Below, in pieces: positions 36,167 through 43,570 of a stretch of 64,000 bases of DNA. Origin of the DNA: Acanthopleuribacter pedis (GTDB lineage: Bacteria > Acidobacteriota > Holophagae > Acanthopleuribacterales > Acanthopleuribacteraceae). Position 1 is the stretch's first letter, and every line of letters begins with the position of its first letter. The DNA is taken from the NCBI RefSeq assembly GCF_017377855.1, contig NZ_JAFREP010000039.1, forward strand, positions 27,153 through 91,152, in the 5' to 3' direction. A program made the position numbers and the translations under genes. The notes under the pieces were generated by a model, which had not been told where the DNA came from, made no database searches, and saw nothing but the letters and a program-made list of their open reading frames with translations.

Positions 36167-36901
36167 TTATCGGCCGCGGTAATCACGGTAGAGGGCGAGG
36201 GTACGCTTGATCGCGGGACGCGATTCATGGCTTTTGAAAAAGTCGACCAGTTCGGGGGGCGGCTCGGTCCAGTTGACCTGGTGTTGCGGCGGCAACGCGA
36301 GCGGTGCCGACAGGGCGGCAAAGGAAAGGTCCGCAAAGGTGAAGCGATCACCGACGAGGAACTCCCGTTCGCTGTAGGCGGCGTCAAAGCGTTCCAAACC
36401 GGCCGCCAGGGTTTGTTCGTGTTGGGGGCGTTGCTCCAACTTATAAAAGTAGGTGAGCTTCTTCTTAAGCGTGGGAAACAGCAGGTGGCACAGCAAGCGG
36501 TTGCCGAAATGGTTGTCCTGGCACCACAGATCAATGACATCGCCGCGGTACTTAATCAATTCCCCGTAGAGGATCGCCCGTAACGGGATACCGATTTCTT
36601 TATCGGCAACCTGGGTCCACTCATCGACCTCGGCCGCGAGCTTGGGGTCTTCCGGCCACAAGGGGTTTTGGGGGATTTTCTCCTCGAGGAAACGCGCGAT
36701 ATTGTCAGAGCCCTGAAACCGCTCACCGTGGTAATCGAGGATGGGCACGGACGAGCGCTTGAAGCCGAGTTTCTTGGCTTTGCGAATGTGGGGGCCGGGC
36801 ACCCAGTTGCCGAGTTGGAAGTCCACCTGCTTGTAATCCAGGTTCCAACGGCTGCGTTCGCAGTAATGAGAGATCATAAATTGGTAAAGCCGGACGGTCA
36901 T
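36167..36901 (-). CDS. Glutathione S-transferase-like protein
   Basis: 244 residues from ATG 36901 with AAGGTGG upstream. The N-terminal thioredoxin-like domain opens RLYQFMISHYCERSRW, where the Ser/Cys in SHYCERSRW lie at the catalytic position of beta/omega-type GSTs. SVPILDYHGERFQGSDNIARFL gives the cis-Pro and the Ser-Asp glutathione contact. The C-terminal helical domain continues to residue 235 (EFLVGDRFTFADLSFAAL, the family N-capping box). Substrate unknown. It is convergent with the histidine kinase and unrelated in strand to the T3SS. Confidence 0.87.
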   Translation of the reverse strand: MTVRLYQFMISHYCERSRWNLDYKQVDFQLGNWVPGPHIRKAKKLGFKRSSVPILDYHGERFQGSDNIARFLEEKIPQNPLWPEDPKLAAEVDEWTQVADKEIGIPLRAILYGELIKYRGDVIDLWCQDNHFGNRLLCHLLFPTLKKKLTYFYKLEQRPQHEQTLAAGLERFDAAYSEREFLVGDRFTFADLSFAALSAPLALPPQHQVNWTEPPPELVDFFKSHESRPAIKRTLALYRDYRGR

Positions 36902-37705
36902 AACGACACCACCTTCATATTAATAATGTAGGGAAGCATGATAACGCGTTGTCACGGACGTGGCGAGGGTGATTCACGTCACACCGGCAATCGACAGGGT
37001 ACGCAAATGGAGCGGAACACGAAACTAGCGCAAATTTCTTATCGAGGGATGTTTTCTCCTTGACAGTTAATTCACCTTATCAACAGAATGGGGGTACCAA
37101 TCACCAAACGCGTTCATTCGTATCCATAGTCTGCCGAATATGGAGCCCGTTTCACCACGAGAACTCCACATTTGCAGGCTGACCGGGCGGACTTACAGGT
37201 TTCCATCAGGGAAACGCGTGATCCGAATCACACTCTGACCAACGGACCGCAAGCGGCGGTAGGTGGTCTTGCAACCCGGTCTTTTGATTGATGCCCAGCA
37301 CCGTGGAAACGTGGTTCGGTGAAAACCGTTGCGCAACAAGGCTTCTCCTTTTTTCAAAAGCAGGTTGTTGACGTTTTCGGGCGTGTTTACCTAGATCGAA
37401 CTACCTACACAAAGAGGCAAATCAACCGAAGCTCTCCCAACAGGGAGAAAAAACGTTTACCCTACATATTTGCTCCACAATTAACGGATATATTTCACAA
37501 CATACCGGCGAGGGGTTGCCGGTAGGCGAAAAACGCTTCGCCAAGACGTGAGCTATCCGGGTTGAACAGCAACATAGGGACCTCAACGCACAACAACTTC
37601 ACCCACAAGCATTGCGCTAGAACATAAGCGCAAAGGGCGGAGCACTGTCCGAAGTCACCTAATTCAACCGACAGATCTTTATAAAAAAGACAAGGAGAAC
37701 AAACC
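36902..37705. promoter_or_regulatory. 800-base control region upstream of the T3SS locus
   Basis: The longest gene-free stretch in the window's first 60 kb. It contains a TTGACA at 37060 followed after 18 bases by CAGAAT (a weak promoter candidate) and a perfect inverted repeat TTGCGCT-N8-AGCGCAA at 37612-37633, ending 72 bases before the first translocon ATG. AAGGAGAAC at 37692 is the ribosome site. No Hrp-box-like (GGAAC...CCAC) promoter was seen. Short frames here lack coding character. Confidence 0.5.
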
Positions 37706-38773
37706 ATGGTAGATGGAATTAACTCAGATCCTAGCATTCAGGGAATGAACCTCGGTGAAGGCAACTTAGAGCCCTTCGACATTCAAACCTTACTTTTGAC
37801 CCTGCAAATGGAGCGCTCTGAAACGCTCAACGGTTCCCTGATGGACCAAGCCAACCAAATGAAAGCCTCCAACGAAAAGTTGAAACAGGCTAACCAAGTC
37901 ATGGCGAACTTGCGCGTCGCTCAGGCCAACGCACAAGCCCCCGACGATGTAACTTGGAACGTTGACAAAAACAGCAACGTGATCACGCTCGACGGCTACC
38001 AAATCGAACTGAACGAAAGCCGCTCTCAGTGGACCCTGTCCAAGTTGGACGACAACGGTGAAAAAATCCCCGGTTCCGAAACCCGCATCTGGGGCGACCC
38101 GCACGTTGACGAAGACAACGACGGCCGCACCGACTGGGACTTCAAAAAAGACACCACCTTCGTTCTGGAAGACGGCACCAAGATCTCTGTCGGCACCAAG
38201 CAATGGGGCAACAGCGACTACACCACTTCCGACACCTTGACCATCACCAAAGGTGACCAAGCAATCCAAGTTACCGGTTTGACCCAAAACGACGACACCC
38301 CGCTGAGCATCAGCGACGTCGGCCTCAACGGTCGCCAGTTGGACATGGACACCACAGACGGCCACTATGTTTACGCCAACGCAAGCGTCAACCAGTGGAC
38401 CGACGGCAGTGGCACCGACTTGGGCGACGACCAAGGCAACTGGAAAATGCACTTCGAGAGCGAAGCAACCAACGCTGCCGAAACCTACCAGCAAAAGCAG
38501 GTTGACGTTGACCCCGAAACCGTTCAGTGGTTGAAGGACAACGGCGTAACCATCGTTGACTCCGACGGCGACGGCCAATTGAGCGCCGACGATCTGGCTT
38601 CTACCATCGAGAACCTGAAAGGCACGATCGACACGCTGAACGCCACTTCTCAAATGGACATGATCCGTTTGCAGAGCCTGAACAACAAATACACGCAATC
38701 TTTTGACATGATGACCAACTTCATCAAGAAGTTCGACGCCAACAAAGACGGCATCATCCGCAACATGGGCTAA
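37706..38773 (+). CDS. EspA/SseB-like T3SS filament/tip protein with inserted DUF1521 (MIIA) autocleavage domain
   Basis: 355 residues. Residues 20-75 (FDIQTLLLTLQMER, LMDQANQMKASNEKLK) and 270-355 (SQMDMIRLQSLNNKY, DGIIRNMG) match the short paralogue at 39216 closely; that pattern of helix, linker and C-terminal coiled coil is the EspA/SseB one. Between them residues 80-260 form a beta-rich insert with IWGDPHVDEDNDG: GDPHVD at 130-135 is the cleavage signature of DUF1521/MIIA domains in rhizobial NopE effectors, which cut between Asp and Pro when calcium binds. TDWDFKKDTTFVLEDGT also fits that domain. An EF-hand-like loop DSDGDGQLSADD lies at 285-296. Predicted: secreted by the T3SS and self-cut outside the cell. 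First gene of the translocon block. Confidence 0.8.
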   Translation: MVDGINSDPSIQGMNLGEGNLEPFDIQTLLLTLQMERSETLNGSLMDQANQMKASNEKLKQANQVMANLRVAQANAQAPDDVTWNVDKNSNVITLDGYQIELNESRSQWTLSKLDDNGEKIPGSETRIWGDPHVDEDNDGRTDWDFKKDTTFVLEDGTKISVGTKQWGNSDYTTSDTLTITKGDQAIQVTGLTQNDDTPLSISDVGLNGRQLDMDTTDGHYVYANASVNQWTDGSGTDLGDDQGNWKMHFESEATNAAETYQQKQVDVDPETVQWLKDNGVTIVDSDGDGQLSADDLASTIENLKGTIDTLNATSQMDMIRLQSLNNKYTQSFDMMTNFIKKFDANKDGIIRNMG

Positions 38774-38823
38774 TAGCCCTTAACGTCCTCGTCCACATCC
38801 ACATCATCAGGAGGCTGGTTTTT

Positions 38824-39135
38824 ATGAGCGCAAAACAATCCCCGGAGGAACAATCCCTAGACATCATCGACCGCATGGACAAACTCATCCGCCAAACGGA
38901 AGGCTTGCTCCAACAAACCGATGACTTTTACCAAGATTTAGGGATTGAACGGGACGCCGCAAAACGTTATCTCGAAAGCGATAAGGTACCTGAGGCGGAA
39001 CGCCAAAAAGTCCTCAAGGAACTGGAAGAATGGGAAGAAGAAGTCGCCGCCGACGTTCGCGCCGCGGTAGACGCCTTCAAAAGCGAGAAGTCGCCGCGCC
39101 GGAGCAAGGCACGAATTCCCAGGATGCGCATCTAA
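38824..39135 (+). CDS. Small helical protein, probable chaperone of the EspA-like proteins
   Basis: 103 residues, highly charged and nearly all helix, with an acidic middle (EAERQKVLKELEEWEEEV) and a basic tail (SPRRSKARIPRMRI). It lies between the two EspA/SseB-like genes. In SPI-2 and the LEE this position and size belong to SseA/CesAB-type coiled-coil chaperones that keep the filament protein monomeric before export. No specific family signature was recognised, so the role is inferred from size, composition and context. CAGGAGG precedes the start at good spacing. Confidence 0.6.
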   Translation: MSAKQSPEEQSLDIIDRMDKLIRQTEGLLQQTDDFYQDLGIERDAAKRYLESDKVPEAERQKVLKELEEWEEEVAADVRAAVDAFKSEKSPRRSKARIPRMRI

Positions 39136-39215
39136 ACGAAACCGGTTAGTAGGACGAACCAACGGCATCGAACCATAACCCAGCACTCATTAGAAAATAA
39201 TTTAGGAGAATCATC

Positions 39216-39713
39216 ATGACTGAGATCAGCGGAAACATCACCCCAATCGGCGCCTCTACCGCCAACATGGACGGCCAAGTACTCGACATCGAAACCTTAA
39301 TGGTGATGTTGCAGATGGAACGCGCCGAGAACATCAACGGCCAGTTGATGGACCAAGCCAACGAAATGAAAAAGAAAAACGCTTTGTTGAAAGACGCTCA
39401 AGCCATTCTCGGTAAAGCACGCGAATTGCGTCCTGCCAAGGACTCCGGTAAGGCTCAGGTTTCTGACGAAATCAAAGCATTCGCCGAAACCCACGGCATC
39501 GACATCAAAACCGGCAACATCAACCAGTCCGAGTGGGACCAAAACATTGAAAACCTCAAAGGTTTCATCGACTCCACCAACAGCTCTTCTCAAATGGACA
39601 TGATTCGTTTGCAGAGCTTGAACAACAAGTACTCTCAAGCGTTCGACATGATGACCAACTTCATCAAAAAGTTCTCTGCTTCCAAAGACGGCATCATCCG
39701 CAACATGGGCTAA
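39216..39713 (+). CDS. sctA: EspA/SseB-like T3SS filament or tip protein (SctA)
   Basis: 165 residues. N-terminal helix (LDIETLMVMLQMERAENING), a short linker, then VSDEIKAFAETHGIDI and a C-terminal coiled coil (SSQMDMIRLQSLNNKYSQAF to GIIRNMG). The segment order and the 'DE(I/V)..(F/Y)' linker before the coiled coil recall EspA and SseB, which polymerise on top of the needle and guide the pore proteins. It is a paralogue of the 37706 gene without the autocleavage insert or the EF-hand-like loop, and may be the main filament subunit. Strong ribosome site (AGGAG). Confidence 0.75.
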   Translation: MTEISGNITPIGASTANMDGQVLDIETLMVMLQMERAENINGQLMDQANEMKKKNALLKDAQAILGKARELRPAKDSGKAQVSDEIKAFAETHGIDIKTGNINQSEWDQNIENLKGFIDSTNSSSQMDMIRLQSLNNKYSQAFDMMTNFIKKFSASKDGIIRNMG

Positions 39714-39872
39714 TCGCCGATCTAATCAGGCAGCACGCATCGTTGCTACGCCGGCTTTGCGAAAAGCTAAGAAGCAACGTAAAATCCCTCAAACGAGCAG
39801 CGCAAAACAAGTCACCACCTTGCGCAAGTTCCAGTCCTTAGAGCAATTGATTACCATCAAGGAGATTGAAAC

Positions 39873-40379
39873 ATGGCAACCGAGCCTTCTGAATTTTCAA
39901 TGGACGACTACAAAGACATCGTTGAAACCTTCCTTACCAAGGGCGGTACGCTGGCCGACATTCGGGGCTTATCCGCGGAGGACATGGACGTCATCTACAG
40001 TATGGCTTTCAACCTTTACAACCACGGTAAGTATAAGGATGCGGAAGACGTGTTCAAGTTCCTTTGCTTTATGGACCACATGGAACGCAAGTTTTTGATG
40101 GGGTTGGCAGCTTGCCGCCAGATGCAGAAAAACTACGAGGGCGCCGTTCAAGCCTACAGCCTGGCAGCGGTCTACGACATCGAAGATCCCAAAGCACACC
40201 TGCATGCGGGTGATTGTTTCCTCGCCCTGGAACGCTACGCGGAAGCCGAAAGCGCACTCGCCGCGGCCATCCACTGGGCGGGCGACAAACCCGAGAATAA
40301 AGAGAGCAAGGATCGCGCGCAGAGCCTGCTGGACCTGCTGCAACGGAAACCCAACGAAGAAGAAAAACAAGGAGTCTAA
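39873..40379 (+). CDS. SycD/LcrH-type TPR chaperone of T3SS translocators
   Basis: 168 residues. Three TPRs of the class II translocator-chaperone type: MDVIYSMAFNLYNHGKYKDAE, FLMGLAACRQMQKNYEGAV, and PKAHLHAGDCFLALERYAEAE. The N-terminal helix preceding them (ETFLTKGGTLADIRGL) matches the SycD/SicA/IpgC start. These proteins bind the hydrophobic pore proteins before export. It lies two bases upstream of the SseC/YopB-like gene, its expected client, and AAGGAGATTG gives a good start. Corresponds to sscA in SPI-2 order. Confidence 0.9.
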   Translation: MATEPSEFSMDDYKDIVETFLTKGGTLADIRGLSAEDMDVIYSMAFNLYNHGKYKDAEDVFKFLCFMDHMERKFLMGLAACRQMQKNYEGAVQAYSLAAVYDIEDPKAHLHAGDCFLALERYAEAESALAAAIHWAGDKPENKESKDRAQSLLDLLQRKPNEEEKQGV

Positions 40380-40381
40380 AC

Positions 40382-41389
40382 ATGTCAACGATTGACGGTA
40401 ATTTTTCGATCCCCAACGCCTACGGTGCCGACATCGACAGCGGCCAGGAGATCGAACAGTTAAAGGAAAGTATACAGAAGGCGCTTACCTTCCTCGCTGA
40501 AAACGAAGGTCCGCGCCTCCAAGGTCCCCCGCCCAAAGGTGGCCGCCCCCAACTGGAAGCGCCCGCCAACATGAAAGATACCGACGACCTCGCCCTGATG
40601 TTGTTGGATCTGCGTAACAAAGTCGGTGAGCTCCAGCTCAAAACCAGCAAAGAAGACATCCAACACAACATGGCCAAGAAAGAGACAGCTCACAACGACC
40701 GTCTCGACCAGCTTCAAAAAGCCATCGACGCCATGAAAAAAGCCGACAAAGGCGGCATGTTTGGCAAGGTCTTCGGTTGGATCGCCGCATCGCTCTCCTT
40801 GGTCGCTGCTGTAGCCGCAACCGTCGCAACCGGTGGTGCCGCTGCACCGCTGCTCGCGGCAGCCGCGCTCAACATGACCATGATGGTTCTGCAAGAAACC
40901 GGTGCCATGGACACCATCACCGAGGAATTCGGTAAGTTGATCCAAGACATCGCCGGGGCATTTGGAAAAGAATTGAGTGATGAAGAAGCGCAAATGATCG
41001 CGGGTATCACGATCACGGCCGCCGTACTCATCATCAACATCGCAGCCGCGGTCGCAAGCGGTGGTGCTGCTTCGGGTAACCTCGCTACCCAAACCAAGCA
41101 GATCGCCGATATGATCAAAATCGGTTCGGAAATTGCCGCCGGTGTGGCAATGGTCGGTCAAGGTACCTCTCAAATGGTCCAGGCCGGCTACCAAAACGAT
41201 GCGATGCAGGCACAAGCCGATGCTGCCGACTTCCAAAAAATGATGGCGAAACTTCAAGCCGCGCTGTCCGAAGAGATGGACCGCTTGAAAGAGATCATGG
41301 AACAGTTGCAAGACTCTAAAAGTGCTGTGATTCAAATGATGAACACCACCGCGCAACAAACCTCCAAGATCCAACGCAACATGGTTTAA
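40382..41389 (+). CDS. sctE: Hydrophobic T3SS translocator SctE (SseC/YopB-like)
   Basis: 335 residues. After an amphipathic and coiled-coil N-terminal part (to about 115) there are two hydrophobic hairpin regions: 122-160 (WIAASLSLVAAVAATVATGG, continuing AAAPLLAAAAL) and about 205-232 (GITITAAVLIINIAAAVASG). A helical C-terminal third follows. This is the plan of the major pore-forming translocator (YopB, IpaB, SseC, EspD), which inserts in the host membrane. Two bases after its chaperone gene; ribosome site AAGGAGTC overlaps the chaperone's end. Confidence 0.85.
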   Translation: MSTIDGNFSIPNAYGADIDSGQEIEQLKESIQKALTFLAENEGPRLQGPPPKGGRPQLEAPANMKDTDDLALMLLDLRNKVGELQLKTSKEDIQHNMAKKETAHNDRLDQLQKAIDAMKKADKGGMFGKVFGWIAASLSLVAAVAATVATGGAAAPLLAAAALNMTMMVLQETGAMDTITEEFGKLIQDIAGAFGKELSDEEAQMIAGITITAAVLIINIAAAVASGGAASGNLATQTKQIADMIKIGSEIAAGVAMVGQGTSQMVQAGYQNDAMQAQADAADFQKMMAKLQAALSEEMDRLKEIMEQLQDSKSAVIQMMNTTAQQTSKIQRNMV

Positions 41390-41410
41390 GGCTCACGTCT
41401 AAACCCCCCC

Positions 41411-41440
41411 GAGGCGGTCTTTCCGGCCGCCTCCTTTCAG
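41411..41440 (+). terminator. Weak stem-loop after sctE translocator gene
   Basis: GAGGCGG pairs with CCGCCTC around a nine-base loop, followed by CTTTC. The short T run suggests attenuation between translocator genes rather than a full stop. Confidence 0.5.
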
Positions 41441-41510
41441 AACCTTATCCCACCCTGCTTCATTTTTTTGGAAGCCACAGTAAAAGTTTGTATCCACATC
41501 GGAGGACACC

Positions 41511-42776
41511 ATGAGCATCGACGGCGTAGGCGGACAGAATCCCATTTCCTGGGGTAACCTGCAGACCGAATTTGATTCCCAACTGGAAGCGATCAACAAC
41601 AATCCTGAAACCGCAACCCTGACGGTCAGCGACAAGCAAAACCTGGCCCTCGACCGCGCGGTTCAAAAGTTGGCGCTTGAAGCACCCAACAACCCCAACC
41701 CCAGCGACAAGCAACTGAACGAAGTCGCCGGGAAGATGGGCCAAATGGACACCTCAACGGCCGGTGACATCTCCACCCTGCTGTACCTGTTCCACGAAAT
41801 GACCACCCTGAACCGCCAGACGGCGCGTGAAGAGCGTGCTTCTCAGCGCGACATGCAGATCGGTCAGTTGGACAAAGCGGCCGACGAGATCCGCAAAGCC
41901 GCCAAATCCGCCTTCATCTCCGGCATGGTGATGGGCGCTGTTTCCGCCGCCGGCGGTATGATGAGCGTCGCGGGCGGCTTGAAGTCGGCCTCCGCCATGA
42001 AAGGTTCCGTGGGCGCCACCAAAACGACCTCCGCCCAGCAGAGCTTGAAAACGTCCCAGACCAACGCTGCCGCCGCGGCCGACGACGTGAAGGTTCAACA
42101 GCAGAACGTGGTTAGCGCGAACAAGAACCTGACCGCCGCCAAAGCCGATGTAAAAACGGCGCAGACCAACTTGGACACCAAGAACGCGCAGTTGAACCAG
42201 TTGAAAGCGGACGGTGCGCCTAAGTCCAAGATCGACGCCAAGCAAATTGAAGTGGACAACGCCGCCAAAGATCTCAAGGTTGCCCAGCAAAAAGAAGTCA
42301 ATGCGACCAACCACCTCAAGCAAGCCAATTCGGACTTGGCCGACGCTCAGGAAACCTCACGCATCGCCAACCGCGATTTCGACAAAGAGTTCAATAAGAA
42401 GGGCTTGAGCAAGGAAGAGAAAACGGAAGTTCTGCTCGACAAAGACCAGAAAACCATCGACCAAGGTGCCAAGCATGCGACCACCAAGGCCGAAGCCGAC
42501 CTGCAGAAGTCTCAACGCATGAACGCTTACGCGGCCGGTGCTTCCGGTATCACCACCGGTGGCGGCCAAATGGCTTCCGCACACTTCAACGCCGAGCAAA
42601 AAGGCCACGAGGCAACGCAAAAGGATCACGAGATCAACGCGACCCACGCGGAAACCTTGGCCAAAGACGCCGACGACACCATGGCGGGCTTGCGCGATCT
42701 GGAGCGCGACATCCGCGAGAAGTTGAACGCCATCCTGACCGCGCGTACCGAAACCAACAAGAAAATCATGGCTTAA
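41511..42776 (+). CDS. sctB: Second T3SS translocator SctB (SseD/EspB/YopD-like)
   Basis: 421 residues, longer than YopD (about 300). One hydrophobic Gly/Ala/Met-rich segment at about 140-165 (FISGMVMGAVSAAGGMMSVA), then a long Ala/Lys/Asp/Gln coiled coil (180-290). A C-terminal segment (MNAYAAGASGITTGGGQMAS) leads to a conserved-looking helical end (DTMAGLRDLERDIREKLNAI). Position directly after the SseC-like gene and the single membrane segment identify it as the minor pore protein. The extra length is in the coiled coil. A strong terminator follows. Confidence 0.8.
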   Translation: MSIDGVGGQNPISWGNLQTEFDSQLEAINNNPETATLTVSDKQNLALDRAVQKLALEAPNNPNPSDKQLNEVAGKMGQMDTSTAGDISTLLYLFHEMTTLNRQTAREERASQRDMQIGQLDKAADEIRKAAKSAFISGMVMGAVSAAGGMMSVAGGLKSASAMKGSVGATKTTSAQQSLKTSQTNAAAAADDVKVQQQNVVSANKNLTAAKADVKTAQTNLDTKNAQLNQLKADGAPKSKIDAKQIEVDNAAKDLKVAQQKEVNATNHLKQANSDLADAQETSRIANRDFDKEFNKKGLSKEEKTEVLLDKDQKTIDQGAKHATTKAEADLQKSQRMNAYAAGASGITTGGGQMASAHFNAEQKGHEATQKDHEINATHAETLAKDADDTMAGLRDLERDIREKLNAILTARTETNKKIMA

Positions 42777-42785
42777 TCAAGCCCT

Positions 42786-42820
42786 GGGCCGGCCGCCTCA
42801 AGGGGGCCGGCCCTTTTCTT
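42786..42820 (+). terminator. Rho-independent terminator closing the translocator block
   Basis: GGGCCGGCC pairs with GGCCGGCCC around a ten-base loop, followed by TTTTCTT. It separates the translocon genes from the apparatus genes. Confidence 0.85.
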
Positions 42821-42866
42821 GTTTCCCCGCACCTTTCCCCGTTCGAACACCACATCGAGGTAACCC

Positions 42867-43307
42867 ATGGACGCTTCCAAACTGATCAACAGCCTAGCGA
42901 ACCGATTTGGACTCAACGGCATGGAACCCGAACCCGAGGGTCACTTCGAATTTCACTTTGACGGCAAACTGATCCTCAACATCCTCGCCGAGGGCCGCAA
43001 CCGCCTGCTGTTGTTCAGCCCGATTTGCCGCATTCCCCAGGACGACGCCCACGCGGCGGAGCAAAAAGTCAAAAAGATGATGAAAATGAACCTGGGGAAA
43101 CTGGCCGACAGCCACGAAATGTTGGCCTACGAGGAAGAGAGCCACGAAATGGTGATCTACCGTCGCCTCGAAACCGCCGGTCTCACGGTGGACAATTTCG
43201 AAGAGATTGTCGAAACCTACCTCAACAATCTCGAGTTTTGGATGGCGACCCCGACGCAGGAAGCAACCAGTTTCCAGCGTCCACCCATGAACATGTTCTT
43301 CCCGTAA
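42867..43307 (+). CDS. CesT/SycE-family T3SS chaperone
   Basis: 146 residues with the alternating helix-strand plan of class I chaperones: an opening helix (KLINSLANRFGL), strands EGHFEFHFDGKLILNILAE and RLLLFSPICRIP, helix AAEQKVKKMMKMNLGKL, strand ESHEMVIYRRLE, and the final helix (NFEEIVETYLNNLEFW). Such proteins dimerise and hold effectors or translocators for export. In SPI-2 order this is the sseE position. The client is not known; adjacent translocators are candidates. Starts four bases after CGAGGTAA. Confidence 0.8.
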   Translation: MDASKLINSLANRFGLNGMEPEPEGHFEFHFDGKLILNILAEGRNRLLLFSPICRIPQDDAHAAEQKVKKMMKMNLGKLADSHEMLAYEEESHEMVIYRRLETAGLTVDNFEEIVETYLNNLEFWMATPTQEATSFQRPPMNMFFP

Positions 43308-43570
43308 AACCGTTCAACGTTTCGCTCACACTTGGTTTCATGAAATTTCTGCGTAACGGCCGCGACCAGCGTGTAAAGAAAGGGAGCCCCGCGCGAGGAA
43401 CGCCGATGAAACCCGCGACAAGCATTCTTTCCCAAGCAAAGGATGTTTCGCCGCCCACAAAACAGGTTAGAATCGCCGGATGCTCACTGTTTGTCCTTTT
43501 TGGGCGCCGATGCTTCATCGCGCCGCTTTTCATTGTTCTCAATTCGTATTCAAAGAGGAATGCACTCGTC
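43308..43570. promoter_or_regulatory. Probable promoter region of the apparatus operon
   Basis: 263 bases between the chaperone stop and the secretin start, preceded by the translocon terminator region. The frame upstream of GTG 43571 is open but Arg-rich and without a ribosome site. A separate promoter for sctC onward is expected here; I could not identify a consensus. Confidence 0.4.

Noticed and set aside
36902..37705. Hrp-box or sigma-54 promoter for the T3SS
   Set aside because: No GGAAC...CCAC pair or GG-N10-GC pattern with flanking consensus was found; only weak sigma-70-like sequence is present.
37790..38698. 302-codon minus-strand frame opposite the EspA/MIIA gene
   Set aside because: Val/Phe-rich shadow produced by the Asp/Asn/Thr codons of the real gene; no ribosome site.
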